Positions 14,917 through 22,876 of a DNA stretch of 51,186 nucleotides are shown in pieces; the stretch's first letter is position 1; each line of letters begins with the position of its first letter. This DNA is from Candidatus Magasanikiibacteriota bacterium (GTDB taxonomy: Bacteria; Patescibacteriota; Patescibacteriia; Magasanikbacterales; UBA922), in contig JABIFP010000003.1 in assembly GCA_018650645.1 (NCBI GenBank), forward strand, positions 1-51,186. Direction: 5' to 3'. Made by a program: the position numbers and the translations under genes. The notes under the pieces were generated by a model. It was given only the letters and a program-made list of their open reading frames with translations. It was not told the DNA's origin and ran no database searches.

Positions 14917-15561
14917 TTATGAAGCTACTTCTGTAACTGTTGATTCTTTTTTCTCAACTTTTTTAGGAGTTGTAACTGGTGCTTTCTTTACTGGCGCCTT
15001 TTTTACGGGTGCTTTCTTTACTGGCTTCTCTGTTACGGCAACTTCTTTTGCTGGTGCTACAGCTTGTTTTTTCTTTGCATATGCAAGTGCTCTTGGAAGA
15101 AACTTTTGCAATGCATCAAATGTTACTTTTGCATTTGTTACTTTATTGTTTGTCTTTCCAAGCATCTTTGCTGATGCGTTTAAAAGACCTGCAAGTTCTA
15201 AAATAGTACGAGTCGCTCCACCTGCAATGATACCAGATCCTTTTGGTGCTGGTTTAATCATTACTTTTGCAGCTTTGTACTTAGCCTCAACTCTGTGAGG
15301 AATTGTTTCATTTACAAATGGAATAGTAAGCATTGTTTTCTTAGCCTGCGCAACTGCTTTTCCTACTGCAATTTGCACATCTTTTCCTTTTGCAACACCA
15401 TATCCAACGCGACCCTTACGATCACCAATAATGATACAAACACGGAAACTCATTTGCTTACCACCTTTTGTCACACGAGTTACACGAGCAAGATCAATAA
15501 TCTGCTGATCAAATTCAGGTTTTTCTCGTTTTTGTTTTGGTCTTCTATTACCCTTTCTCAT
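14917..15561 (-). CDS. rpsE: 30S ribosomal protein S5 with low-complexity tail
   Basis: 214 aa. The double-stranded RNA-binding fold (RVTRVTKGGKQMSFRVCIIIGD) and the C-terminal domain with GSGIIAGGATRTILELAG are typical of uS5, a decoding-accuracy protein near the mRNA entrance. About 45 extra C-terminal residues are Lys/Ala/Pro/Val repeats (VKKAPVKKAPVKKAPV), likely disordered and basic, with a final acidic TEVAS. Such tails recur on L3 and L22 here. Confidence 0.96.
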   Translation of the reverse strand: MRKGNRRPKQKREKPEFDQQIIDLARVTRVTKGGKQMSFRVCIIIGDRKGRVGYGVAKGKDVQIAVGKAVAQAKKTMLTIPFVNETIPHRVEAKYKAAKVMIKPAPKGSGIIAGGATRTILELAGLLNASAKMLGKTNNKVTNAKVTFDALQKFLPRALAYAKKKQAVAPAKEVAVTEKPVKKAPVKKAPVKKAPVTTPKKVEKKESTVTEVAS

Positions 15562-15576
15562 ATAGATAGTAGGCTA

Positions 15577-15948
15577 TTAAAATTGCAATCCGCCATCGCG
15601 TGCACCGTCAGCAGCTGCTTTTACGCGGCCGTGAAATGCAAGACCAGAGCGATCAAATACAACTGATGTGACGTTAACGTCTTTAGCTTTTTGTGCGAGT
15701 GCTTTTCCTAACTGATATGCTACCGCAATCTTTCCTTTTCTTTCTCCAGCATCTCCTGAGGCGTCCTTCTTGCTGTTTACACTTGTAAGTGTTTTTCCTG
15801 AGGCATCATCGATAAGTTGAATACTCATTCCGATTAGTGAACGAGAAACACAAATTCGAGGACGTTCTGCAGTTCCAGAAATCTTAGCACGGACGCGCGC
15901 GTGTCTGCGTCGTCTTTGTTGTTCTCTTGTGAGCTTTGATGTTTTCAT
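15577..15948 (-). CDS. rplR: 50S ribosomal protein L18
   Basis: 123 aa. The N-terminal basic stretch (REQQRRRRHARVRAKISGTAERPR) and RICVSRSLIGMSIQLIDDASGKTL, then VVFDRSGLAFHGRVKAAADGARDGGLQF are canonical uL18, which binds 5S rRNA. It lies between rplF and rpsE as in most bacteria. Confidence 0.96.
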   Translation of the reverse strand: MKTSKLTREQQRRRRHARVRAKISGTAERPRICVSRSLIGMSIQLIDDASGKTLTSVNSKKDASGDAGERKGKIAVAYQLGKALAQKAKDVNVTSVVFDRSGLAFHGRVKAAADGARDGGLQF

Positions 15949-15968
15949 ATAGACTTTCTATTGCGCGG

Positions 15969-16511
15969 TTATGCTGCTTTCGCAGATTTACCAGCTTTAC
16001 GTCTAATTACTTCTTCCATGTACTTAATACCTTTTCCTTTATATGGTTCAGGTTTTCGAATCGCTCTAATTTCTGACGCAATCTGACCAAGCTTTTCTTT
16101 ATTAGCACTGTTTAAAGTAATAACGTTTTTTTCAACTGAAGCTTTCACTTCTGCTGGCATCGTATAAATAACTGGATGAGAGAATCCAACCTCAATTTTG
16201 AGATCAGTTCCTTGCATTGCTACACGGTATCCTACTCCATTTACTTCAAGTTGTCTTGTAAACCCTTCAGAAACACCAAGCACCATGTTTTTTACATGAG
16301 CAGAGAATGTTCCCCAAAGAGATCGTTCAAATTTTTCTTCTTTGTTTTGTACATCTACGGTCGCAACGCCATCAGCAATATTGATAGTCACCAATTCATG
16401 AACAGGACGAGAGAGATCTCCCTTTGGTCCTTTCACAGCCAAAATGCTATCACTTACTGTCACAGTGACTCCCGTAGGGATTTCAATTGTCTGTTTTCCA
16501 ATACGTGACAT
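15969..16511 (-). CDS. rplF: 50S ribosomal protein L6
   Basis: 180 aa from MSRIGKQTIEIPTGV; eight further in-frame codons upstream belong to the leader. Two similar alpha-beta halves are visible, with GVGYRVAMQGTDLKIEVGFSH and the C-terminal KPEPYKGKGIKY, which is highly conserved and contacts the sarcin-ricin region. A 14-bp hairpin lies between rpsH and this gene (16528-16575), with its near end about 16 bases upstream of the ATG. Confidence 0.96.
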   Translation of the reverse strand: MSRIGKQTIEIPTGVTVTVSDSILAVKGPKGDLSRPVHELVTINIADGVATVDVQNKEEKFERSLWGTFSAHVKNMVLGVSEGFTRQLEVNGVGYRVAMQGTDLKIEVGFSHPVIYTMPAEVKASVEKNVITLNSANKEKLGQIASEIRAIRKPEPYKGKGIKYMEEVIRRKAGKSAKAA

Positions 16512-16527
16512 AAAATACGTGTTACCA

Positions 16528-16575
16528 TAGTTCACTGCTAATTGCTCGACAAGACAAGCCCTTAGCAGTGAACTA
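16528..16575 (-). promoter_or_regulatory. Perfect 14-bp hairpin between rpsH and rplF
   Basis: TAGTTCACTGCTAA (16528-16541) and TTAGCAGTGAACTA (16562-16575) pair perfectly around a 20-base loop. No T-run follows, so it is not a standard terminator. It may be an mRNA processing or stability element, or a ribosomal-protein binding site. Confidence 0.65.
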
Positions 16576-16583
16576 CGACAAAA

Positions 16584-16970
16584 TTAATACACTGAACAAA
16601 TAATTTCACCACCAATTCCCTTTTGACGTGCATCTTTATTCGTCATCAGGCCAGCTGATGTAGAAACTACAGCGATTCCGTAATCGTTCAAGATACGTGG
16701 CATCTCATCAGCCTTGCGGTACATTCTGTGCCCTGGCTTTGATTCGCGCTTGATCTCACGGATGGCTGGTTCTCCATCAGAGTATTTTAGTGATAAAACT
16801 AATGTCGGTGTTGGGTTGTTTTCGTCTTTTACAGCATCAATATAACCTTCTGCATGTAAAAGCTCAGCAATTGCTTTCTTCACTTTAGAAAGTGGCATTG
16901 AGACGCTTGACTTGCGAATCACTTGCGCATTTCTAATGCGAGTAAGCATGTCTGCAATTGGATCTGTCAT
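16584..16970 (-). CDS. rpsH: 30S ribosomal protein S8
   Basis: 128 aa from MTDPIADMLTRIRNAQ; the ATG one codon earlier (16973) or at 16994 is also open. The C-terminal GIAVVSTSAGLMTNKDARQKGIGGEIICSVY holds the STSxGxMTxxxAR motif that binds 16S helix 21. S8 is the classic translational regulator of the spc operon in E. coli. Long hairpins on both sides of this gene are therefore notable. Confidence 0.95.
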   Translation of the reverse strand: MTDPIADMLTRIRNAQVIRKSSVSMPLSKVKKAIAELLHAEGYIDAVKDENNPTPTLVLSLKYSDGEPAIREIKRESKPGHRMYRKADEMPRILNDYGIAVVSTSAGLMTNKDARQKGIGGEIICSVY

Positions 16971-16989
16971 CATACCTATATAACTAGTG

Positions 16990-17036
16990 TTCATGATTCA
17001 TATCTGCATACTGTATATGCACATACGAATCATGAA
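16990..17036 (-). promoter_or_regulatory. Long imperfect hairpin between rpsZ and rpsH
   Basis: TTCATGATTC (16990-16999) pairs with GAATCATGAA (17027-17036) and pairing continues inward (TAT, then TGCATA) with two mismatches to a 5-base loop. It sits directly in front of rpsH and would hide the upstream ATG at 16994. No T-run. Confidence 0.6.
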
Positions 17037-17045
17037 CGAATAATA

Positions 17046-17264
17046 CTACCAACTTGATTTACGTACTCCTGGAAGTTTCGCATCATTTGCGAGTTCCCGG
17101 AAGCAAATACGACATAGTTGAAACCGTCTCATGAACCCTCTTTTACGACCACATTCGATAACGCGACCGTTTTTCTTTGTTACCATGCGTTTGCATCGAG
17201 CAACAGTTCGAGACATGAACTTTGGCTTCCTCTTTGATTTTGCGATTTGTGCAAGTGTTGCCAT
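17046..17264 (-). CDS. rpsZ: 30S ribosomal protein S14 type Z with expanded zinc knuckle
   Basis: 72 aa from MATLAQIAKSKRKPKF; further upstream codons overlap rplE. The C-terminal block CGRKRGFMRRFQLCRICFRELAN (given in parts) and KLPGVRKSSW are canonical uS14. Type-Z proteins have two CxxC pairs (for example RCVRCGR). Here the four Cys are C24, C38, C51 and C54. The first pair is separated by 13 residues (KRMVTKKNGRVIE) instead of two, an 11-residue insertion in the zinc knuckle. Four ligands remain, so zinc binding is still possible with a long loop. The codons are clean, so this is not an obvious frameshift. Confidence 0.94.
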   Translation of the reverse strand: MATLAQIAKSKRKPKFMSRTVARCKRMVTKKNGRVIECGRKRGFMRRFQLCRICFRELANDAKLPGVRKSSW

Positions 17265-17265
17265 A

Positions 17266-17823
17266 TTACTTAATTTTATCCATATCCTTGAATGGGAATC
17301 CAAGTTTTTTAAGAAGTAGTGCTCCACCCTTCTGATCTTCAGCAGATGTAGTTACTATTACTTGTAAACTGTGGATCTTATCAGCACTATCAGCGCTAAT
17401 TTCAGGGAATGAAATGTTTTCTTTAATTCCTAGAGAATAGTTTCCTTTTCTATCAAAACTTTTCGCACTGATTCCGCGGAAATCTCTTACACGTGGAAGC
17501 GTCAAGTTTACTAATCGATTCAAGAATTCGTACATTGTTGCACCACGAAGTGTAACGCATGCACCAATTTCCATTCCTTCACGTAATTTGAAGTTAGAAA
17601 TTGAAAGTCTCGCTTTCGTTCTCACTGGCTTTTGCCCGGTGATTTGTCGAAGTGTGTTTTCAACATTCTCAATGAATGATTTATCCTTTGAGTGTCGTCC
17701 AAATCCAACGTTGAGGGTTACCTTTTCTACTGCAGGAACATCCATGATGTTTGCAATTCCAAGTTCTTCCTTCAAAGCAGGAGCCACTTCCTTTTTATAT
17801 TTTGTGTATAATACTGGTTCCAT
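17266..17823 (-). CDS. rplE: 50S ribosomal protein L5
   Basis: 185 aa. NVGFGRHSKDKSFIENV, the block ITGQKPVRTKARLSISNFKLREG (cited in part) and NYSLGIKENISFPEI are hallmark uL5 sequences. L5 binds 5S rRNA in the central protuberance and contacts P-site tRNA. Its stop lies one base before the rpsZ ATG. Confidence 0.97.
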   Translation of the reverse strand: MEPVLYTKYKKEVAPALKEELGIANIMDVPAVEKVTLNVGFGRHSKDKSFIENVENTLRQITGQKPVRTKARLSISNFKLREGMEIGACVTLRGATMYEFLNRLVNLTLPRVRDFRGISAKSFDRKGNYSLGIKENISFPEISADSADKIHSLQVIVTTSAEDQKGGALLLKKLGFPFKDMDKIK

Positions 17824-17829
17824 ATAATA

Positions 17830-18156
17830 CTAATCAATTAGTTCACCAGTAGTCTTCGCAATCCGCACTTTTTTTGATCCCTCTTTCTTATACCCAACGC
17901 GAGTTGGTTTTTTACCCTTAGGATCAATAAGCATCACATTAGACATATGGATTGGAGCTGGAAGTTCAATAACTTGCCCCTGATATCCACGCTGACGTGA
18001 TTTCATGTGCTTTTTTCGAAGGTTCATTCCATCAACTACCACATAAGACTGGTTTGTCTTTTTGTTTGTGATAATTTGAAGAACTTTACCGGTCTTCCCT
18101 CTCATGTCTTCACGACCTGAAAGGATTTTTACATTGTCACCTGTTTTAATCTTCAT
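17830..18156 (-). CDS. rplX: 50S ribosomal protein L24
   Basis: 108 aa. The KOW motif is at the N-terminus: KIKTGDNVKILSGREDMRGKTGKVLQI (two overlapping parts), then VDGMNLRKKHMKSRQ and SNVMLIDPKGKKPTRVGYK. L24 starts assembly of the large subunit at the 5' end of 23S rRNA. Four bases downstream of rplN, six before rplE. Confidence 0.96.
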   Translation of the reverse strand: MKIKTGDNVKILSGREDMRGKTGKVLQIITNKKTNQSYVVVDGMNLRKKHMKSRQRGYQGQVIELPAPIHMSNVMLIDPKGKKPTRVGYKKEGSKKVRIAKTTGELID

Positions 18157-18160
18157 AGGA

Positions 18161-18532
18161 TTATAATACTTCAGGAGCTAATGATACAATTTTTTGGTAT
18201 CCTCTCCCGCGGAGTTCTCTTGCGATAGGTCCGAAAATACGAGTTCCCTTTGGTTCCTTTGTTTTCTTGTCGATTACTACCGCTGCATTTTCATCGAAAC
18301 GAATATATGTTCCATCTTTACGACGATATTCTTTTCGTTGTCGCACAATTACAGCATGAATCACCTCACCTTTTTTTACAAGGCCACGTGGAGCAGCTTC
18401 TTTAATAGTACAAGTAACGATGTCACCAAGTCGTGCATATCGTTTTTTGTATCCACCAAGAACACGGATCACCATGAGCTTCTTTGCGCCTGAATTGTCT
18501 GCTACCTTGAGCATTGATTGATGTTGGAGCAT
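18161..18532 (-). CDS. rplN: 50S ribosomal protein L14
   Basis: 123 aa. [20 protein letters not shown], then [32 protein letters not shown] (in parts) are unmistakable uL14, which sits at the subunit interface and binds the silencing factor RsfS. Gene order rpsQ-rplN-rplX is standard. Confidence 0.97.
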   Translation of the reverse strand: MLQHQSMLKVADNSGAKKLMVIRVLGGYKKRYARLGDIVTCTIKEAAPRGLVKKGEVIHAVIVRQRKEYRRKDGTYIRFDENAAVVIDKKTKEPKGTRIFGPIARELRGRGYQKIVSLAPEVL

Positions 18533-18570
18533 ATTCGCTAGTAACGGTTGTTAAGCTTGGGTGCGGTCGT

Positions 18571-18837
18571 TTACACGAGTCGCCATCGTTTTGTTTTACT
18601 AAATGGTCGGCATTCTTGAAATGTGACAGTGTCACCAACAGCTGCCGAGTTCTTTTCATCATGGACAGCATATTTCTTGCTAGTCCAGTATTGTTTCTGA
18701 TATTTACTATGCATTTTTCTTGTTTTCACAAGTACATGAATAGTTTTTTGACCAGGAGCACTTACCACTTCACCGGTAAATTCTCGGTGAATCACCTTCT
18801 TTGGCTCTTGGTTGTTTTCTGTGTTTGTAGTTGCCAT
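18571..18837 (-). CDS. rpsQ: 30S ribosomal protein S17
   Basis: 88 aa. OB fold with REFTGEVVSAPGQKTIHVLV, then KYQKQYWTSKKYAVHDEKN and GDTVTFQECRPFSKTKRWRLV. S17 is a primary 16S-binding protein. The first dozen residues (ATTNTENNQEPKK) are a polar extension beyond the usual start. Nine bases separate it from rpmC. Confidence 0.95.
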   Translation of the reverse strand: MATTNTENNQEPKKVIHREFTGEVVSAPGQKTIHVLVKTRKMHSKYQKQYWTSKKYAVHDEKNSAAVGDTVTFQECRPFSKTKRWRLV

Positions 18838-18846
18838 AGATAGTGG

Positions 18847-19044
18847 TTAGGCTTGTGCCAATTCTGATTGACGTAAGATAGTCAGGATGCGAGCAATGGT
18901 TTTTCTTGCTACTGAAATCTTGTGAATTGTTTTGAGTTGGCCTTCACTTGCTTTGAAGCGAAGTTCTCTCAATTCTTGCCGAGTTTCAGCAAGCAATTCT
19001 CGCAAATCCTGCACTGATTTTTGTTGTAATTCCTGCAGCTCCAT
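18847..19044 (-). CDS. rpmC: 50S ribosomal protein L29
   Basis: 65 aa, two long helices: LQQKSVQDLRELLAETRQEL and LRFKASEGQLKTIHKISVARKTIARILT (in parts). The 'LRFxxxxGQLxNxxxIxxxRKxIARIxT' pattern is diagnostic. L29 lines the peptide exit tunnel and helps bind SRP and trigger factor. Confidence 0.94.
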   Translation of the reverse strand: MELQELQQKSVQDLRELLAETRQELRELRFKASEGQLKTIHKISVARKTIARILTILRQSELAQA

Positions 19045-19049
19045 ATTCG

Positions 19050-19463
19050 CTAAACTTTCTTAATAAATTTGACTTGCACTGGAAGCTTGTGTCCTGAAAG
19101 GATCAATGCTTCGCGGGCTTTTTCTTCGGTAATCCCTTCAAGTTCGAAGAGGATTGTTCCTGGTTTTACAGTTGCCACATAATGGTCTGGCGCCCCTTTA
19201 CCCTTACCCATCGGCATTTCAGAACCTTTTCTGGTTACCGGACGGTCTGGGAAAATTCGGATCCACATTTTTCCACTTCGACGAATGTATCTTGTGATCA
19301 CACGACGAGCAGCTTCGATTTGTCTAGATGATACCCATGAGTGAGTTTGACTCACAATAGCGTAACTTCCAAAGGCAATCGTGTTAATCCGAGTCGCAAC
19401 TCCTTTATTCATGCGACGTGGCTTATGCCATCTTCTGTGTTTAACTTTTTTTGGTAAAAGCAT
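19050..19463 (-). CDS. rplP: 50S ribosomal protein L16
   Basis: 137 aa. MLLPKKVKHRRWHKPRRMNK, IEAARRVITRYIRRSGKMWI, RIFPDRPVTRKGSEMPMGKGK and GTILFELEGITEEKAREAL match uL16 throughout. L16 positions A- and P-site tRNA and the loop MGKGKGAP carries the usual conserved residues. Confidence 0.97.
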   Translation of the reverse strand: MLLPKKVKHRRWHKPRRMNKGVATRINTIAFGSYAIVSQTHSWVSSRQIEAARRVITRYIRRSGKMWIRIFPDRPVTRKGSEMPMGKGKGAPDHYVATVKPGTILFELEGITEEKAREALILSGHKLPVQVKFIKKV

Positions 19464-19472
19464 ATGCGTCGA

Positions 19473-20192
19473 CTATTTTCTTGGAGTTCTTGGTCGGCGT
19501 GATGGTCTTCTTCCTTGCGCCTTCTTTGAATCATCCTGTTTAAACTTGTCTTTTGGAGCAAATAGTTCACCTTTGTAAATCCACACTTTAACTCCGATCT
19601 TTCCGTAAATTGTGTGTGCCTCTACAAATCCGTAGTCCACATCACTTCTGATCGTAATCAATGGAACTTTTCCAGCTGAAAGTGTTTCTGTTCGAGCAAT
19701 TTCAGCACCATTCAATCGACCAGATACTTGGATTTTTACTCCTTGTCCCTGTGCGTTCATCACGCGTTCGATTGATTGCTTCATTGTTCGTCTAAATGGA
19801 ATACGTCTTTCAATGTCAGACGCGAGTACTTGTCCAACGATTGACGCAGAAAGTGCAGGTGATGCAACTTCTCTTACGTTAAGTCGTACTTTTTGTTCCA
19901 TTTTTGTGATCTTTCGCTCAATGTGTTTTCGAATCTCATCAAGCCCCTGTCCTTGTCTTCCAATGATGAACCCCGGCTTTCCAGCCAAAATTGTTACTGT
20001 AAGATTTTTTGGACCACGCTCAATACTCATTGAATCGATATGTGCATTTTTGCACTTATGACCAATGTAATTTCGGATAGCAAGATCTTGCAAAGATGCC
20101 TTTGCATAATCATTCTTTTTTGCAAACCACTTTGAATCCCATCCGTAAGTTACGGGTGTGCGGTGAATTTTTGGATGTACTTTGTGACCCAT
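19473..20192 (-). CDS. rpsC: 30S ribosomal protein S3
   Basis: 239 aa. MGHKVHPKIHRTPVTYGWDS, the KH domain GKPGFIIGRQGQGLDEIRKH and the C-terminal GAEIARTETLSAGKVPL, then TIYGKIGVKVWIYKGE are canonical uS3, part of the mRNA entry helicase. A short basic tail (QGRRPSRRPRTPRK) ends it. Confidence 0.97.
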   Translation of the reverse strand: MGHKVHPKIHRTPVTYGWDSKWFAKKNDYAKASLQDLAIRNYIGHKCKNAHIDSMSIERGPKNLTVTILAGKPGFIIGRQGQGLDEIRKHIERKITKMEQKVRLNVREVASPALSASIVGQVLASDIERRIPFRRTMKQSIERVMNAQGQGVKIQVSGRLNGAEIARTETLSAGKVPLITIRSDVDYGFVEAHTIYGKIGVKVWIYKGELFAPKDKFKQDDSKKAQGRRPSRRPRTPRK

Positions 20193-20239
20193 AGGATTAT
20201 TCTTCTAGTACAAATGAATTCATGACTTAGATAAGAGCT

Positions 20240-20695
20240 TTATGCTTCTTCTTTCTTTGGTTCTTCTTTCTTCACATCTTTCTTAGATGCTTTTTCGGCC
20301 TTTTTTGCTGCCTTCTCTTTTTTGTCTGCAGCGTCTTCTTTTTTCTTTAGTATTCCTTTGTCAACCGCTCCTTCTAAGACAATCGTTACATGAGAACTTC
20401 TCTTTTTCAATCCCGATGCTCTACCGAACGCTCTTGGCATCCATCTTTTAAGCGTAACACCTTGATCTACGAACGCTTCACTAATCTTTAAATTCTCTAT
20501 GTCCATGCTGTGATTATGTACAGCGTTGGCCATTGCAGATTCAATAAGTTTCTTTACTGGCAATGCAGCGTGCTTTTTTGAAAACTGAAGCTGGAGTACA
20601 GCTTCTTGCACCTTCATACCACGAACAAGATCAACCAAAAGTCGAACCTTTCTAGGTGAGATGCGGAGATTTCTGAGTACAGCTTTTGTTTTCAT
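20240..20695 (-). CDS. rplV: 50S ribosomal protein L22 with Lys/Glu tail
   Basis: 151 aa. RNLRISPRKVRLLVDLVRGM and LKRWMPRAFGRASGLKKRSS (exit-tunnel hairpin and C-terminus) are standard uL22. About 40 extra residues after HVTIVLEG are Lys/Glu/Ala-rich charged repeats (KKEDAADKKEKAAKKAEKAS) ending KKEEPKKEEA, likely disordered. Confidence 0.96.
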   Translation of the reverse strand: MKTKAVLRNLRISPRKVRLLVDLVRGMKVQEAVLQLQFSKKHAALPVKKLIESAMANAVHNHSMDIENLKISEAFVDQGVTLKRWMPRAFGRASGLKKRSSHVTIVLEGAVDKGILKKKEDAADKKEKAAKKAEKASKKDVKKEEPKKEEA

Positions 20696-20717
20696 ATATT
20701 CTAATCAGTGTTGCTAT

Positions 20718-20993
20718 TTATTTCCCTTTCGCGAGTCGACCTCCATGAGAGACAAACTTACGAGTAAGTGCAAATTCACCAAGCTTGTGTCCAACCATAT
20801 TCTCGTCAACCAAAAGCTCTGTAAATGTGCGTCCGTTATGAATCATAAATTTCATTCCCACCATCTCTGGTGTAATGGTTGAGCTTCGTGCCCAGGTTTT
20901 GATGGCCTTTTTGTCTCCGCTGTCCTTTGCTTTCTGAATCTTCTTCATAAGCGTTGGATCAACGAATGGCCCTTTTTTCAAACTTCGTGACAT
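20718..20993 (-). CDS. rpsS: 30S ribosomal protein S19
   Basis: 91 aa. [20 protein letters not shown], then [20 protein letters not shown] and [15 protein letters not shown] are textbook uS19, a head protein near the A-site finger bridge. Confidence 0.97.
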   Translation of the reverse strand: MSRSLKKGPFVDPTLMKKIQKAKDSGDKKAIKTWARSSTITPEMVGMKFMIHNGRTFTELLVDENMVGHKLGEFALTRKFVSHGGRLAKGK

Positions 20994-21018
20994 ACAATTA
21001 TGTATATTCTGGGTAATA

Positions 21019-21864
21019 TTATTTCTTTTTCTTCTTTCTTCTTTGAACGATGAACTTGTTGGTTCCCTTTTTCTTCTTTCTTGTCTTTACACCAAGTGCT
21101 TTCTTTCCCCAAGGTGTTTTTGGACCACCTTTGTGTCCTACAGGTGAATGTCCTTCACCACCACCATGCGGATGATCAACTGGGTTCATGTTCTTACCCT
21201 TCACTGTTGGTCTCCAACCCATGTGGCGTTTTCGTCCAGCTTTTCCGAGTCTTACGAGTCGGTAATCGGGATTTCCTACGCGTCCTACGGTTGCGTGGCA
21301 CCCTCTCATGACCAATCGCATTTCTCCTGATGGAAGTTTTACTTGCGCATACTTTCCTTCAATCGCTTGCAATTGTGCCGCGAGTCCAGCTCCACGTACC
21401 ATCTGTCCACCTTTTCCCGGTTCAAACTCGATGTTGTAGATAAACATTCCTTGTGGAATGTGTTCTACTGGCATACGAGCTCCAGGAACAGCTTCTACCT
21501 TTGCCTCTGAAGACACAATTTTGTCTCCAACCTGTGCGCCGGCATATCCGAGGATATACGCTTTTGATCCATCTTCGTATCGCACAAGAAGGATTCTTGG
21601 TCCACGATTCGGATCGTACTCAACAGCCATTACTTCACCAGTCACATCATAGTTTCGGCGTGAGAAGTCAACCATTCGGTATAGACGTTTCACCCCACCA
21701 CCTCTGTGACGAACGGTAATTCTACCAGTGTTGTTACGACCTGCATGAGATTTAAGTCTCTTTACAAGTGTACGTTCTGGTTTTTTCTTTGTAATATCTG
21801 AAAAATCTTGGACACTTGCCTTTCTTCTTCCGGGGGTAGTTGGTTTGTAGACTTTTACTGGCAT
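21019..21864 (-). CDS. rplB: 50S ribosomal protein L2
   Basis: 281 aa. [20 protein letters not shown], the SH3-like second half, and the peptidyl-transferase-proximal [25 protein letters not shown] (in part) with the essential His in DHPHGGGEG. The C-terminus has a very basic run ([20 protein letters not shown]). L2 is needed for subunit joining and peptide-bond formation. Confidence 0.97.
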   Translation of the reverse strand: MPVKVYKPTTPGRRKASVQDFSDITKKKPERTLVKRLKSHAGRNNTGRITVRHRGGGVKRLYRMVDFSRRNYDVTGEVMAVEYDPNRGPRILLVRYEDGSKAYILGYAGAQVGDKIVSSEAKVEAVPGARMPVEHIPQGMFIYNIEFEPGKGGQMVRGAGLAAQLQAIEGKYAQVKLPSGEMRLVMRGCHATVGRVGNPDYRLVRLGKAGRKRHMGWRPTVKGKNMNPVDHPHGGGEGHSPVGHKGGPKTPWGKKALGVKTRKKKKGTNKFIVQRRKKKKK

Positions 21865-21875
21865 ATAATATCAGC

Positions 21876-22238
21876 TTAGACACCTTCATGGATACTGATC
21901 GTCTGGCCTTTTGGCATGATGACGATAGCTTTTTTAGTTGCACTTCTTCGTCCAGTTCTACGACCGAAACGGACAACTTTTCCATCAGTGTGGATGATGT
22001 TTACTTTTGCAGGCATTTTACCGTAGAGTGCATGTACTGCATTTTTCACATCGATTTTTGTAGCGTCTCTTGTTACCTTAAATGTGTATTGGCCCATTGC
22101 TTCTTGCTTTGACATTTTTTCGCTAAGCATTGGACGAATAAGTACTCTTTTTGCCATTGCAGCAGAAGATTGTACTGCTTTTTTTTCAGTTTTTGGCGCT
22201 TCCGCTTCAACTTTTTTGTCTTTTTTCAAAATTGCCAT
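21876..22238 (-). CDS. rplW: 50S ribosomal protein L23
   Basis: 120 aa. A charged N-terminal extension (LKKDKKVEAEAPKTEKKA) precedes the uL23 fold: VLIRPMLSEKMSKQEAMGQY, then VTRDATKIDVKNAVHALYG and GRRTGRRSATKKAIV. L23 sits at the tunnel exit and docks trigger factor and SRP. Confidence 0.95.
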   Translation of the reverse strand: MAILKKDKKVEAEAPKTEKKAVQSSAAMAKRVLIRPMLSEKMSKQEAMGQYTFKVTRDATKIDVKNAVHALYGKMPAKVNIIHTDGKVVRFGRRTGRRSATKKAIVIMPKGQTISIHEGV

Positions 22239-22243
22239 ACTGA

Positions 22244-22870
22244 TTATTTGTTAAATCTTGCCTCAAGAGCTTGTACTGCTTCTTTTGAAGCAATAACAAA
22301 CTGATGATGAAGTAAATCAACAACGTTTACATCTTCAGCTCGTTGCATGTCAACTCTTTGCATGTTTCGAGTTGCTAATGCAAGTTTTTCATCTTTACCA
22401 GCGACTAGTACTAATGTTGTCTTTCCAACTCCTGGCATAACTGATCGGAGTGTTGCGAACGTTTTAGTCTTTGCGTCTTCAGGCATTTGTTCTACCACCA
22501 TCAGGGTGTCAGAGCTTACCTTGTCTGAAAGACACATAGTAACCGCTTTCTTGTTCATCTTTCTGTTTACTTTTTGTACAAAATTTCTATCGTTTCTTGG
22601 ACCAAAAGTTACCCCACCACCTTTCCAGATTGGTGAACGTGTAGAACCGTGACGAGCACGACCTGTTCCTTTTTGCTTCCAAGGTTTTCTACCACCACCA
22701 CGAACTTCACCTTTTGTCTTTGTGTGAGCCCATGGCTGACGTGCATTTGCTTCAAGAGCAAGATACACTTGGTGAACCAATGTTTTGTTTGGAGCAACTG
22801 CAAATACTTCATCAGCAGCGTCAAGCTCACCTGACTTTGTTCCTTGATTGTTATATACAGGAAGTTTCAT
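22244..22870 (-). CDS. rplD: 50S ribosomal protein L4
   Basis: 208 aa from MKLPVYNNQGTKSGEL; an in-frame TTG two codons upstream is disregarded. The tunnel loop with RQPWAHTKTKGEVRGGGRKP and KGTGRARHGSTRSPIWKGGG is diagnostic of uL4. In E. coli L4 autoregulates the S10 operon by attenuation in the leader. Here a candidate attenuator precedes rplC (23706-23756). Confidence 0.96.
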   Translation of the reverse strand: MKLPVYNNQGTKSGELDAADEVFAVAPNKTLVHQVYLALEANARQPWAHTKTKGEVRGGGRKPWKQKGTGRARHGSTRSPIWKGGGVTFGPRNDRNFVQKVNRKMNKKAVTMCLSDKVSSDTLMVVEQMPEDAKTKTFATLRSVMPGVGKTTLVLVAGKDEKLALATRNMQRVDMQRAEDVNVVDLLHHQFVIASKEAVQALEARFNK

Positions 22871-22876
22871 ATGCAA

